Below are positions 7,745-16,489 of a DNA stretch of 64,000 nt, in pieces. A model generated the notes under the pieces. That model was not told the DNA's origin, ran no database searches, and worked only from the letters and a program-made list of their open reading frames with translations. Every line of letters begins with the position of its first letter. Position 1 is the stretch's first letter. Source of the stretch: Curtobacterium flaccumfaciens pv. betae (GTDB lineage: Bacteria > Actinomycetota > Actinomycetes > Actinomycetales > Microbacteriaceae); contig NZ_JAPJDC010000001.1 of the NCBI RefSeq assembly GCF_026241855.1, positions 3,224,001 through 3,288,000 on the forward strand, written 5' to 3'. Position numbers and translations under genes: made by a program.

Positions 7745-8329
7745 TCAGGCGGCGGGGACCGCGCGGCGCTTCGCGAACATCGCGACGGCGTACTGGGCGC
7801 CGGCGAGCACGTGGCCCGCTGTGCCGAGGTACACGAACACCAGGGCCACGACCCGGACCCACGGTGCGTTCTCGTCGACGGTGTGCACCGCGGAGAACAG
7901 CAGCACCGGCAGCCCGACGAACAGCAGGGCCGAGCGGATCTTGCCCGTCCACGTGACGTCGAGGTCCGGATTGCCGTGGAACAGTACGCTCGACAGGACG
8001 ACGAGCACCAGGTCGACGAGCACCACGACCGCCACCACCCACCAGGGCAGCAGCCCGACGAGCACCAGGGACAGCACGATCGCGATGATGGCCAGGCGGT
8101 CGGCGACGGGGTCGATCGCCTTGCCGAGCTTGGATCCCTGGTCGAACTTGCGGGCGATGAAGCCGTCCGCCCAGTCGCTCACGCCGATCACGACGAGGGC
8201 GACGAGCGCCCACCCCGGGTGGCCGGCGACGACGAGGCCGATGAACACCGGGATCAGCACGAGGCGGAACAGCGTGATCAGGTTCGGCCAGGTCTGCCAG
8301 TCGGGGCGCTGTCGCGCGGTGTCAGTCAT
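7745..8329 (-). CDS. CDP-alcohol phosphatidyltransferase (PgsA-like)
   Basis: 194 residues with several membrane helices. The diagnostic motif D-x2-DG-x2-AR-x8-G-x3-D-x3-D is present, beginning DWADGFIAR and ending AIDPVADR (about residues 50-76). These enzymes transfer a phosphatidyl group from CDP-diacylglycerol to an alcohol: glycerol-3-phosphate for PgsA, or other alcohols in paralogues. The substrate cannot be set from this sequence alone. The ATG at 8329 is preferred over the GTG one codon upstream because it sits 8 nt after TAGCCT. Confidence 0.88.
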   Translation of the reverse strand: MTDTARQRPDWQTWPNLITLFRLVLIPVFIGLVVAGHPGWALVALVVIGVSDWADGFIARKFDQGSKLGKAIDPVADRLAIIAIVLSLVLVGLLPWWVVAVVVLVDLVLVVLSSVLFHGNPDLDVTWTGKIRSALLFVGLPVLLFSAVHTVDENAPWVRVVALVFVYLGTAGHVLAGAQYAVAMFAKRRAVPAA

Positions 8330-8337
8330 CACGGGCC

Positions 8338-8343
8338 AGGCTA
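8338..8343 (-). promoter_or_regulatory. -10 box TAGCCT, leaderless start
   Basis: TANNNT hexamer ending 8 nt before the ATG at 8329. Confidence 0.42.
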
Positions 8344-8347
8344 CCGG

Positions 8348-8635
8348 TTACCAGTGCGGGGGGACGTCGCGTCGGAGCTGGTCGTCGTTCTCACCGTCGC
8401 GGTGCCGCGCCGGTTCCGGCGGCGGCGCGGGGTCGTAGCCCGCCACCGGCTGGGTGGTGACGCGTCTGCGGCGCCGCGCCGGGCCTCCCGGCTGGTCCGC
8501 CGTCTCGCGTCCGGACGATGCTGCCGGGCCGGGAGGCGCGGCTGACGACGCGTCGTCGGCCCGCGTCCACGTGCCCACCAGCTGGTCCGTCTCCGGCGTC
8601 ACCGGACCGGCGGGCCGCGAGGCCCGGCGGCTCAT
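8348..8635 (-). CDS. Small basic hypothetical protein, 95 aa
   Basis: Unrecognised. It begins MSRRASRPAGPVTPETDQLVG and is Arg/Pro/Ala-rich with an RRRRR run (about residues 51-55), so mostly disordered and possibly nucleic-acid binding. It starts 49 nt after the stop of the giant helicase-like gene on the same strand, which suggests cotranscription. There is no clear ribosome binding site. It contains a partial arm of the family P palindrome. Could be non-coding. Confidence 0.4.
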   Translation of the reverse strand: MSRRASRPAGPVTPETDQLVGTWTRADDASSAAPPGPAASSGRETADQPGGPARRRRRVTTQPVAGYDPAPPPEPARHRDGENDDQLRRDVPPHW

Positions 8636-8684
8636 CGGCGGGCGGGGCCGACCGTGGACACGCTGGGATCGAGATCCTGCGTGC

Positions 8685-11600
8685 TCACCGGCGGGCGGGG
8701 ATCGGTGGGATCGAGATCTCCTGCGTGGCGCCTCGGTCGACCCCGAGCACGGCGGCGACGGTGTCGGCGACGCGGTCCGGGTCGGAGAACAGCTGGAACG
8801 CGTGCACGCGCACGTAGTGCCAGCCGAGTCGGCGCAGCACCTCGGGACGCAGGCGCAGGGACTCGCGCAGCGATCCCTTGACCAGCGACGCATCGGTCTC
8901 GATCGTGACGCACACCCCGCCGTGCGCGGCGACGAGGCCGAGCTTGCCGCGGTGTCCGAGCGCCACCGGGATGCCACGCATCTCGAGGCGCCGGGCCAGG
9001 TCGACGAGCAGCGGGTCGGAGTCGTCCGGCACGTACTCGGCGGTGGTCCGGGCACGCACCTCGGCCAGGATCTCGGCCAGGGCGACGGTGCCGTGGCCCA
9101 TGCGCTCGGCCTCGATGTCCGACGGCTGGAAGCAGGTGACGATGACCATCGAGCGACGCGCGCGGGTCATGGCGACCGCCAGCAGCCGCTCGCCGCCGGG
9201 CTTGCCGAGCGGACCGAAGTCGCGCAGCACGCGGCCGTGCGGGGTGCGGCCGTAGCCGATGGAGAACACGACGCGGTCGCGGCTCTGCGCCACCGACTGC
9301 TCGAGCGTCGCCACGATGAACGGCTCGGCACGGTCGCCGATGACGAACTCGGTCAGGTCCTTGTGGCCCTGGGCGGCGGTCAGCACGGCCTGCTCGACGC
9401 GCACGGCGTGCTTCGCCGATGCGGTGATGACCATGAGCGACTCGGTCGGACGGGTGCGGGCGTGGTCGATGACGAGCCGCACCACGCGGTCCACCTCGGC
9501 GTCGACGCTCTCGACGGCACCGGACTCGGGGTCCGGGACGGCCTTGCCGTCGCTGACGTAGTCGAGCGCGATCGACCCGTGGCCGAGGAACGAGCCGGCC
9601 CACGGCAGGGACTCGATCTTGCCGCCGTAGAAGCGACGGTTCACGAGCTCGGCGAGGTCCTCGCCGCCGGCGCGGTACGACCGCGACAGCGAAAGGGTCG
9701 GCAGCAGGGTGGACAGCTTCGCCAGGGCGGAGTCGGCGTGGAACGCGTCGAGCGTGCCCTCGTCGACCTGCAGCGCCCGGTGCTCGGGGTCGACCGCGAT
9801 GCGGAACGGCGACGGCGTCTGGGTGACGGGGTCACCGAACACGACGGTCTGCCGGGCACGACGGACGGCTCCGACGGTCTCGGCGATCGTCACGGCGCCG
9901 GCGTCGACCAGGATCACGGTGTCGAAGGGCATCGTGTCGGCGATCTGCGGCACCTCGTACGGGCTGGCGAGCCAGACGGGTGCGATCGACCGGGACAGGT
10001 GCGGTGCGGAGTCCTGCAGCAGGCGCGAGGTGATCGCGCCGTCGCGGAGCTGGGTCTTGAGCGCCGTCGCTTCTTCGGGCCAGTCGACGAGACCGACCTT
10101 CCAGTTCTCGGCGAGCTGCCACGCGAGGCCCTGGGAGACCCCGGCCGCGTGGGCGTCGTCCACCAGGCGGAAGTCGGCCTCGACCCGGTCGAGCATGTCG
10201 GTGTTCGCGCCGAGCAGGGCCCGGTCGGACTCGAGCATGGTCTCGAGGGCGGACTGCCACCAGGCGAGCTCGAGCTCGGCCGGCACCTGCACGTCGGGCA
10301 CGTGCCGGTTCGCCAGGTCGGTGATGAGCGGCTCGAGCTGCAGGTCGCGCAGGGTCTGCATGAGCTCGGTGCGCTCCTGCAGGTTGTGCAGGACGTCGGA
10401 TTCTGCGGCGAGCTCGGCGATGGTCGGGACGAGCTGGTCGACCGGGGTGTTCGCGAGCTGGCGGTCGCGCTCGGTGCGGCCCAGCGGCTCGTCGAGTCGC
10501 GCGAGGTCCTCGGCGACGTTCGAGAACAGCACCTGGACGTCGGCGATGCCCGTGGGCACCTCGGGGTTCACCCCGGCGGCGACGTAGCGCTGCCAGAGCA
10601 CCCGCTGCTGCTGGACGCGGGTCAGGGCCTCGTGCAGGTCGGACACGTGCACGCCCGGACGGACGTACTCGCGGGCGAGCTTCTTGAGCCGGCGACGGTT
10701 CGTCGACGACATCGGCGCGCCCTCGCCGCGGGGGGCGGTGGCGGCCACGAGCTCGGACACCGAGCGGTCGAAGACCACCGGCAGGAAGCGGTCGAGCGTG
10801 TCACGGATCTCGGTGAGCAGGCGCAGGTAGATGCCGAGCTCGTTGATCGTCGTGAACTGGCGCATGTGCGTCGAGCTCACCAGGTCGTGGGCGCGGCGGA
10901 GCAGGGTCGGCAGGCCGTCGGCGTCGAGGTCCTTCGCGATGCGGTGCGCACGCTGGGCACCGTCGCTCGAACCGAACTTCGCGCCGTACCAGGGCGAGTC
11001 GTCGGGGCCGTAGCGGAACTCACCGAGGTTCGCGGCGCTGACCATCGTCTCGGCGACGCGCGAACGGCCGTCGACCATCGAGGCGACGGACTGCTTCGAC
11101 AGGCGCGCGGTGGTCGACGGGGCGACGGGCAGCAGCGACAGGCGCGACAGCTCCACCAGGCAGTCGAGCACCGAGACGCCGAAGTCGGGGTCCTTGCGGG
11201 TGAGCGATCCGCGGTAGTCCTTCAGCACCTTGCGCAGGCGGACCAGTGCGTCGTCGACCTCGCGGAGGTTCGGACGCGCGGCCTTCTCGTTCCGGGCGAT
11301 GGCACGGACGACGTCGCGGCGCAGGGTCGACGGCGTGACCGCGACCCCGGGCAGCTGGACCTCACCGAAGCGGGCGGCGATGCCCCGCAGGGTCGCGCGG
11401 CGCGGGCTCACGACGAGCACGCGCTTGTTCGCGGCGACCAGGCCGCCCAGGGCGTTCACGATGGTCTGGGTGCCGCCGGTGCCAGGAAGGGTCTTCACGA
11501 CGATGGAGTTGCCGGCCGTGATCTGCGCGATCACGTTCTCCTGCTCGTCGTCGGCGTCGAGCAGGAGCGTGTCGGTCTCCGGGCTGCGCTCGTCCGACGG

Positions 11601-12530
11601 GGTCTGCTCGACCGGGTGGTAGGACTGCTCGACCTGCCACTTCGCGCTCGGGTTGCCGGCGAGGGCGTCGAGCACGGGGTGCGACAGGTCGCCGGTGTCC
11701 TCGACCATCCCGGTCGCGACCTCGGCGAAGGTGGACACCACGAGTCGGGCGTGCACCGAGAAGCCGGGGATGTGCGCGGTCAGGCCACGCAGGCGGTCGA
11801 TGACGGGGTTCGGCGTGAAGGAGCCGTCCTGCTGCGCGAGGGCCACGAAGGACTGCGCGTCGAGGATGACCCCGAACTGCTCGTGCAGCGCGTCGGCGAG
11901 GCCCGGGTTGAGTACCGGTTCGCCGAGCAGGCGCACCTCGAAGTCGCGTCCGTGTCGGCGGATCGCCAGGGGGCGCAGGAGCACCGGGCCGCGGAACTGC
12001 TCGTCGCCGTGCTTCCAGTCGGCCATGCCGATGCCGAGCTTCACGGCGTCGATGCCGCGCACGGTGGCCAGCTCGGTGCCCTTCGCCTCGACGTGTCCGG
12101 CGGCCACGCGGGCGGCACGGAGCGCCACCTCGTCGCGGATCAGGCTGGACAACAGGGTCGTCTTGCCGGTGATGAACTGCGCGAGACCGCCCGGGTGGGT
12201 GGTCGAGAGCTCGATGCGGGCGCGCGGGTGGTCGCTGAAGTGCGTGAGCGGGCTCGTGCCGCCGACACCGGTCAGCTGGGTGCGCCAGCCGTCCCACGTC
12301 GGTTCGGCCGCGTTGCCGGCCTGCAACCGCGGGTCGCCGAGGCTGATCGCCTGCGGGCTCGTCATCTGCAGCTCCGGGCGGAGCGTGCGGTCCGGCTCGT
12401 CGTCGGTCCGTTCCTGGTCCACGTCCTGCTGCTCGTCTCGATCGTCGTCGGGGCGCGCGCGGGCACCCTCGACGGGGACGTCGTCGTTCACGTCGTCCTC
12501 ACCGTCGGTCACCCTGTCCGCTCGCCACAC
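8685..12530 (-). CDS. Giant SF1 helicase-like protein with degenerate ATPase motifs and endonuclease-fold tail
   Basis: About 1281 residues. An acidic disordered N-terminus (about 1-55) precedes a large accessory region, then an SF1 (AAA_11/AAA_12) helicase core. The Walker A position reads KTLPGTGGTQT (about 346-356), with Gly where the catalytic Lys should be. The Walker B position reads VILVDAGAVT, where the family has a DEAxQ-type sequence. Motif III (VVFGDPVTQTPSP) and motif VI (AVAMTRARRSMVIV) are retained. The tail, with RPEVLRRLGWHYVRVHAF, resembles the MTES_1575 type of restriction-endonuclease fold. It is probably a nucleic-acid binding scaffold rather than an active motor. The GTG at 12530 was chosen because it sits 7 nt after TACAGT; a GTG at 12539 and an ATG at 12365 are alternatives. 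Confidence 0.8.
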   Translation of the reverse strand: MWRADRVTDGEDDVNDDVPVEGARARPDDDRDEQQDVDQERTDDEPDRTLRPELQMTSPQAISLGDPRLQAGNAAEPTWDGWRTQLTGVGGTSPLTHFSDHPRARIELSTTHPGGLAQFITGKTTLLSSLIRDEVALRAARVAAGHVEAKGTELATVRGIDAVKLGIGMADWKHGDEQFRGPVLLRPLAIRRHGRDFEVRLLGEPVLNPGLADALHEQFGVILDAQSFVALAQQDGSFTPNPVIDRLRGLTAHIPGFSVHARLVVSTFAEVATGMVEDTGDLSHPVLDALAGNPSAKWQVEQSYHPVEQTPSDERSPETDTLLLDADDEQENVIAQITAGNSIVVKTLPGTGGTQTIVNALGGLVAANKRVLVVSPRRATLRGIAARFGEVQLPGVAVTPSTLRRDVVRAIARNEKAARPNLREVDDALVRLRKVLKDYRGSLTRKDPDFGVSVLDCLVELSRLSLLPVAPSTTARLSKQSVASMVDGRSRVAETMVSAANLGEFRYGPDDSPWYGAKFGSSDGAQRAHRIAKDLDADGLPTLLRRAHDLVSSTHMRQFTTINELGIYLRLLTEIRDTLDRFLPVVFDRSVSELVAATAPRGEGAPMSSTNRRRLKKLAREYVRPGVHVSDLHEALTRVQQQRVLWQRYVAAGVNPEVPTGIADVQVLFSNVAEDLARLDEPLGRTERDRQLANTPVDQLVPTIAELAAESDVLHNLQERTELMQTLRDLQLEPLITDLANRHVPDVQVPAELELAWWQSALETMLESDRALLGANTDMLDRVEADFRLVDDAHAAGVSQGLAWQLAENWKVGLVDWPEEATALKTQLRDGAITSRLLQDSAPHLSRSIAPVWLASPYEVPQIADTMPFDTVILVDAGAVTIAETVGAVRRARQTVVFGDPVTQTPSPFRIAVDPEHRALQVDEGTLDAFHADSALAKLSTLLPTLSLSRSYRAGGEDLAELVNRRFYGGKIESLPWAGSFLGHGSIALDYVSDGKAVPDPESGAVESVDAEVDRVVRLVIDHARTRPTESLMVITASAKHAVRVEQAVLTAAQGHKDLTEFVIGDRAEPFIVATLEQSVAQSRDRVVFSIGYGRTPHGRVLRDFGPLGKPGGERLLAVAMTRARRSMVIVTCFQPSDIEAERMGHGTVALAEILAEVRARTTAEYVPDDSDPLLVDLARRLEMRGIPVALGHRGKLGLVAAHGGVCVTIETDASLVKGSLRESLRLRPEVLRRLGWHYVRVHAFQLFSDPDRVADTVAAVLGVDRGATQEISIPPIPARR

Positions 12531-12537
12531 ATCCGAC

Positions 12538-12543
12538 ACTGTA
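12538..12543 (-). promoter_or_regulatory. -10 box TACAGT, leaderless start
   Basis: Ends 7 nt before the GTG at 12530 and overlaps the alternative GTG at 12539, which makes that upstream codon an unlikely start. Confidence 0.45.
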
Positions 12544-12610
12544 GGCGGAACCGGACGGCCTCTCTGGCAATGAACCGAGGTTTCGGGGTTTCCGCACGGA
12601 CCTGACCGGC

Positions 12611-12673
12611 GTCAGACCCGACCTGCAGCACGCCAGACCCGACGTGCGGCGCGTCCGATCCGACGGTGGCCCC
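12611..12673. repeat. Three 21-bp phased tandem repeats upstream of CitE-like gene
   Basis: Units at 12611-12631, 12632-12652 and 12653-12673. Units 1 and 2 match at 17 of 21 positions. All three share GYCMGAYCCGAC near their start. The 21-bp period is two helical turns, so all copies face the same side of the DNA. They end 23 bp before the ATG at 12697. Confidence 0.6.
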
Positions 12674-12696
12674 GTCCGGTGTGGTACCAACGGGGC

Positions 12697-13569
12697 ATGG
12701 CCATCGACGACCGCACCACTCCGTCCGCCCCCACGCCGAACCGGCGTCGATCGGTCCCCGCCGAGATCTCACGGTCGTGGCTGCTGGTCTCCGGCACCGC
12801 CACCGACCGGTTCGACAAGTCCCAGCGCTCCCGCGCCGACCAGATCATCCTGGACATCGAGGACGCCGTCGACCCCGCCGCGAAGCCCTCGGCCCGGCAG
12901 GGCGTCGCCGCCTGGCTCGCCGGCGGCGGCGAGGCCTGGGTGCGCATCAACGACGTCACCACGGACTTCTGGGCGGACGACGTCGAGGAGCTCCGCGGCC
13001 TGCCCGGGCTGCAGGGCGTCATGCTCGCCAAGACCGAGTCCCCCGCGCAGGTCACCGACACCTGGCACCGGCTCGGCGGCCAGACGCCGGTGATCGCCCT
13101 GGTCGAGTCGGCCCTGGGCATCGAGGAGTCCGTGTCGATCGCCAAGGCGCAGGGCGCGTTCCGCCTGGCCTTCGGTTCCGGCGACTACCGCCGTGACACC
13201 GGGACCAGCGCCGACACGCTCGCGATGGCGTACCCGCGGTCGAAGCTGGTCGTCGCCTCGCGCGTCGGCGACCTGCCGGGTCCGATCGACGGCCCCACGG
13301 TCGGGTCGTCGCACCCGATCCTCCGCGAGCAGTCGCAGGTGGCCGTGTCGCTCGGCCTCACCGGCAAGCTGTGCCTGGACACCGAGCAGCTCCCCGTCAT
13401 CAACGAGGTCATCTCCCCCACGCCGACCGACGTCGCCTGGGCGCAGGACTTCCTCGACGACTTCGAGGCCCGCGGCCGGGTCATCCGCGACGGTTCCGAC
13501 CTGCCGCGGCTCGGTCGGGCGCAGAAGATCCAGCGGCTCGCACAGGCGTTCGGGGTCGAGGCGCGGTAG
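12697..13569 (+). CDS. HpcH/HpaI aldolase - citrate lyase beta (CitE)-like protein
   Basis: 290 residues. SWLLVSGTATDRFDKSQRSR and IILDIEDAVDP (about 52-62) match the CitE-like TIM-barrel start, with the Mg-binding Glu/Asp in DIEDAV. VMLAKTESP and IALVESALGIE follow, then FGSGDYRRD near the active site. The family cleaves or forms C-C bonds of acyl-CoA substrates such as citryl-CoA, malyl-CoA or methylmalyl-CoA. No CitF/CitD-type partner is nearby, so it acts alone; the substrate is unknown. The start at 12697 is preferred over the upstream in-frame ATG at 12679, which lies within the repeat block region. Confidence 0.85.
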   Translation: MAIDDRTTPSAPTPNRRRSVPAEISRSWLLVSGTATDRFDKSQRSRADQIILDIEDAVDPAAKPSARQGVAAWLAGGGEAWVRINDVTTDFWADDVEELRGLPGLQGVMLAKTESPAQVTDTWHRLGGQTPVIALVESALGIEESVSIAKAQGAFRLAFGSGDYRRDTGTSADTLAMAYPRSKLVVASRVGDLPGPIDGPTVGSSHPILREQSQVAVSLGLTGKLCLDTEQLPVINEVISPTPTDVAWAQDFLDDFEARGRVIRDGSDLPRLGRAQKIQRLAQAFGVEAR

Positions 13570-13579
13570 GACTGCACGC

Positions 13580-14047
13580 ATGACCTGGTCCAACGTCCCC
13601 GGCCCTCCGCCGCAGTCCTCCTCCGGCCCCACGGACGCGCAGCGCGCGGCGTGGGAGCGCGGTGGCACCACGCTGTTCCCGCCGGCGAAGCTCGCCGACC
13701 GGATCTCGACGGTGCTGCTCCTGGTGTTCGGTGCCGTCATGACCGCGATCACGGCGGTCGTCGGCATCGTCGCGATCGCCTCGGCCACGGCTGAGTGCGA
13801 CGCCTCGGCCGGGTGCACACCCGGTGGGTACTTCGGTGGCGCGGCCATCGCGGTCGGTGGCGCCTTCGTCATCGGGGTCGCCACGATCGTGCTGTCGATC
13901 GGCGCGTGGATCCGACGGAAGCCGTCGTGGTGGATCGCGGCGATCGGCTTCGTGCTCGCGATCGTCGTCATCACCTGGGGCGGGGTCGTCTTCGTGAACG
14001 CCGTCGACAGCGGGTCCGGATCGTCGTCGGTGTCCGCCAGCGCGTGA
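13580..14047 (+). CDS. Hypothetical multi-pass membrane protein
   Basis: 155 residues starting 10 nt after the CitE-like stop codon, so probably in the same transcript. A Pro/Ser-rich cytoplasmic N-terminus (about 1-40) precedes three hydrophobic segments (about 47-70, 85-110, 118-140), with a CDASAGC loop between the first two that could be disulfide bonded. A Ser/Gly tail ends the protein. No family recognised. Confidence 0.65.
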   Translation: MTWSNVPGPPPQSSSGPTDAQRAAWERGGTTLFPPAKLADRISTVLLLVFGAVMTAITAVVGIVAIASATAECDASAGCTPGGYFGGAAIAVGGAFVIGVATIVLSIGAWIRRKPSWWIAAIGFVLAIVVITWGGVVFVNAVDSGSGSSSVSASA

Positions 14048-14125
14048 TCGACGCGCACGGACACCACCCGTCCGACCGGACACCGGTCGTCCGCCGCGTG
14101 TCGGGCCTGCGAACGCGTGTGCGTT

Positions 14126-14171
14126 CCGGCCTGGAGGCGCGGGTCGGGGCCGCCACGCGCCTCCGGTCCGG
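14126..14171. repeat. Palindrome, family P (imperfect)
   Basis: Arms 14126-14141 and 14156-14171 match at 14 of 16 positions and carry the GGAGGCGCG / CGCGCCTCC core of family P. Located between two genes on the plus strand. Confidence 0.65.
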
Positions 14172-14178
14172 ACCGGGG

Positions 14179-14184
14179 TAGCGT
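14179..14184 (+). promoter_or_regulatory. -10 box TAGCGT, leaderless start
   Basis: Ends 7 nt before the ATG at 14192 and immediately follows the family P palindrome. Confidence 0.45.
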
Positions 14185-14191
14185 CCCGGGC

Positions 14192-15439
14192 ATGGTGACG
14201 GTGTCGCGGACGACGGTCGCGGTGGTCGGTGGCGGCCCCGCAGGGGTCGTCCTCGGGCTGCTGCTCGCTCGCGCCGGCATCGACGTGCGCGTGCTCGAGC
14301 AGCACGACGACTTCAACCGGGACTTCCGGGGCGACACGGTGCACGCCTCGACCATCCGGCTGCTCGACGAACTCGGACTCGGTGCACCGTTCCGGGCGTT
14401 GCCGCAGTCACGCCTCGACGACTTCTCGCTGCCGATGCCCGACGGCTCGCGGCTGCTGCTCGGTGACTTCTCGCGTCTCGCGCCCCCGTACGACCACGTG
14501 GCGATGGTGCCGCAGTGGGACCTGCTCGACCTGCTCGTGACCGCCGCCCGTCGGGAACCGTCGTTCCGCATCTCGATGGGCCTCGCGGCGACCGGACTCA
14601 TCGAGGAGAACGGGGCCGTGACCGGGGTCCACCTGCGGCCGAGGGACGGGGCCGGCGAACCCGAGGAACTCCGCGCCGACGTCGTGATCGCCTGCGACGG
14701 GCGGAACTCGGTGCTGCGTCGCGCCGCCGGGCTCGTGCCACGGGCGTTCCGGGTGCCGTTCGACACCTGGTGGTTCCGGTTGCCCCGGCACCCCGGGGAC
14801 GCGGCGAGCGCCCTCACCCCCGCGTTCTCGGACCGGGACGTGCTGCTGAGCTTCCCGTGGCCGGACTACCACCAGGTCGCGTACTTCGCGCCGAAGGGCT
14901 CGGACGCGGCCCTGCGCGCTGCAGGGGTGGCTGCCTTCCGTGCCCGGGTGGCGCGGCTCCGACCGGACTTCGCGGACCGGGTCGACGCGATCGCCTCGAT
15001 GGACGACGTGCACGTGCTCGACGTCCGCATGGACCGCCTGCGCCGGTGGTGGCGGCCGGGGCTGCTCTGCATCGGGGACGCCGCACACGCGATGTCCCCC
15101 GCCGGCGGGGTCGGCATCAACCTCGCGGTGCAGGACGCGGTGGCGACGGCGACGATCCTGGTGCCGGCACTCCGACGGGGGCTCCGCGGTGGCGGCCTCG
15201 CCCGGGCGCTCGCAGCCGTCCAGCGTCGTCGGACCCCGCCCGCAGCCCTGGTGCAGGCCGCGCAGGCCGTGCTGCACCGGGTCGTGTTCGAGCGAGCCTT
15301 CGCCGGCCACCTGCAGGACGGTCCGCCGCTGCTCCCGGTGCTGCTCGCGCGCTGGGTCCCGCCGGTCCGGGGCCTCTACGCCCGCGGCATCGCGTTCGGT
15401 CCGCTGCCTGAGCACGCGCCGGAATGGGCGCGTCGGTGA
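14192..15439 (+). CDS. FAD-dependent monooxygenase (PHBH/UbiH-like)
   Basis: 415 residues. GGGPAG (residues 13-18) is the Rossmann dinucleotide fold, VIACDGRNSVLR is the DG motif of aromatic-ring flavin hydroxylases, and LLCIGDAAHAMSPAGGVGINLAVQDA is the GD motif that binds the FAD ribityl chain. It would use NAD(P)H and O2 to hydroxylate an aromatic or polyketide-like substrate. The neighbours (CitE-like lyase, aldo/keto reductase) do not define a pathway. The internal ATG at 14192 was chosen over the ORF opening at 14117 because it starts the fold properly and follows a -10 box. Confidence 0.88.
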   Translation: MVTVSRTTVAVVGGGPAGVVLGLLLARAGIDVRVLEQHDDFNRDFRGDTVHASTIRLLDELGLGAPFRALPQSRLDDFSLPMPDGSRLLLGDFSRLAPPYDHVAMVPQWDLLDLLVTAARREPSFRISMGLAATGLIEENGAVTGVHLRPRDGAGEPEELRADVVIACDGRNSVLRRAAGLVPRAFRVPFDTWWFRLPRHPGDAASALTPAFSDRDVLLSFPWPDYHQVAYFAPKGSDAALRAAGVAAFRARVARLRPDFADRVDAIASMDDVHVLDVRMDRLRRWWRPGLLCIGDAAHAMSPAGGVGINLAVQDAVATATILVPALRRGLRGGGLARALAAVQRRRTPPAALVQAAQAVLHRVVFERAFAGHLQDGPPLLPVLLARWVPPVRGLYARGIAFGPLPEHAPEWARR

Positions 15440-15515
15440 CCGGGGCTCGTCGGTGCGGGCACCTCGTCGTGCGGGAACTGGGCGTCGGCGTCGGGGCCGG
15501 GCGCATGCTGGGCCG

Positions 15516-16394
15516 ATGAAGCAACGAGTCATCGGAGACGTGTCCGTCAGTGCCATCGGTCTGGGCGGGATGCCCATGTCGATCGAGGGCCGGCCGGACG
15601 AGCGTCAGTCCATCGCCACGATCCACGCAGCGCTCGAGAACGGTGTCACGCTCATCGACACCGCCGACGCGTACCACCTGGGCGGCCACGACGAGGTGGG
15701 GCACAACGAGGAGCTCATCGCGCGGGCCGTCCGGGAGTTCCACGACGACACCTCGGACGTGCTCATCGCGACGAAGGGCGGACACCTGCGCCCCGAGGCC
15801 GGCAACTGGGCGCAGAACGGGCACCCGGAGTACCTGAAGGAGGCGGCGAAGGCCTCGGCGAATCGGCTCGGCGTCGAGCAGATCGGCCTGTACCAGTTCC
15901 ACCGCCCCGACCCGGCCGTGCCGGACGCCGACTCGATCGGGGCGCTCGCCGAGCTGCTCGACGAGGGCGTCATCCGGATGGCGGGCATCTCGAACGCCGA
16001 CCCGGACCAGATCCGCACCGCGAACGAGGTGCTCGGCGGACGCCTGGCGTCGGTGCAGAACCAGTACTCGCCGAAGTTCCGGTCGAGTGAGCCGGAGCTC
16101 GAACTGTGCGACGAGCTCGGCATCGCGTTCCTGCCGTGGAGCCCCCTCGGTGGCATCGGGAGCGCGGCGGACCTCGGGACGGCGTTCGAGGACTTCGCGT
16201 ACATCGCCCGCGACCGTGGGGTCACCCCGCAGGTCATCGCGCTGGCGTGGGAGCTGCAGAAGAGCGACGTCGTCGTGCCGATCCCCGGTGCGTCGCGGCC
16301 GCAGTCGATCCTGAACTCGATCACGGCGCCGACCGTGCGGCTCCGGCCGGAGGACGTCGCACGCCTCGACGCCTCGCAGCCCGCGGCCGTCTGA
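15516..16394 (+). CDS. Aldo/keto reductase
   Basis: 292 residues. LIDTADAYHLGG carries Asp48 and Tyr53, ATKGG has Lys87, and YQFHRPD has His129: the AKR catalytic tetrad. ASVQNQYSP and VPIPGASRPQSI (phosphate-binding end of NADPH) complete the barrel. It would reduce aldehydes or ketones with NADPH; the substrate is unknown. A very stable terminator lies 26 bp after the stop. Confidence 0.93.
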   Translation: MKQRVIGDVSVSAIGLGGMPMSIEGRPDERQSIATIHAALENGVTLIDTADAYHLGGHDEVGHNEELIARAVREFHDDTSDVLIATKGGHLRPEAGNWAQNGHPEYLKEAAKASANRLGVEQIGLYQFHRPDPAVPDADSIGALAELLDEGVIRMAGISNADPDQIRTANEVLGGRLASVQNQYSPKFRSSEPELELCDELGIAFLPWSPLGGIGSAADLGTAFEDFAYIARDRGVTPQVIALAWELQKSDVVVPIPGASRPQSILNSITAPTVRLRPEDVARLDASQPAAV

Positions 16395-16419
16395 CGCCCG
16401 TTCCCCCGACGGGGGAAGC

Positions 16420-16462
16420 ACGACGCCCCGCCGCTCCTGGTCCAGGAGCGGCGGGGCGTCGT
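16420..16462. terminator. Strong bidirectional terminator
   Basis: 21-bp perfect arms at 16420-16440 and 16442-16462 around one central base, between the convergent aldo/keto reductase and lipoprotein genes. Confidence 0.85.
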
Positions 16463-16489
16463 CACGTGCGGGGCTGCGCGTGGGACCGC

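Noticed and set aside
12136..12170. GKTT in the helicase-like protein as a second P-loop
   Set aside because: The sequence FITGKTTLLSSL lacks the GxxxxGK spacing and lies in the accessory region before the real, degenerate P-loop.
8454..12605. Very long plus-strand ORF (1383 codons)
   Set aside because: It is antisense to the giant helicase-like gene. Its protein is Arg/His/Gly/Val-biased with no recognisable domain, as expected of a GC-rich shadow frame.
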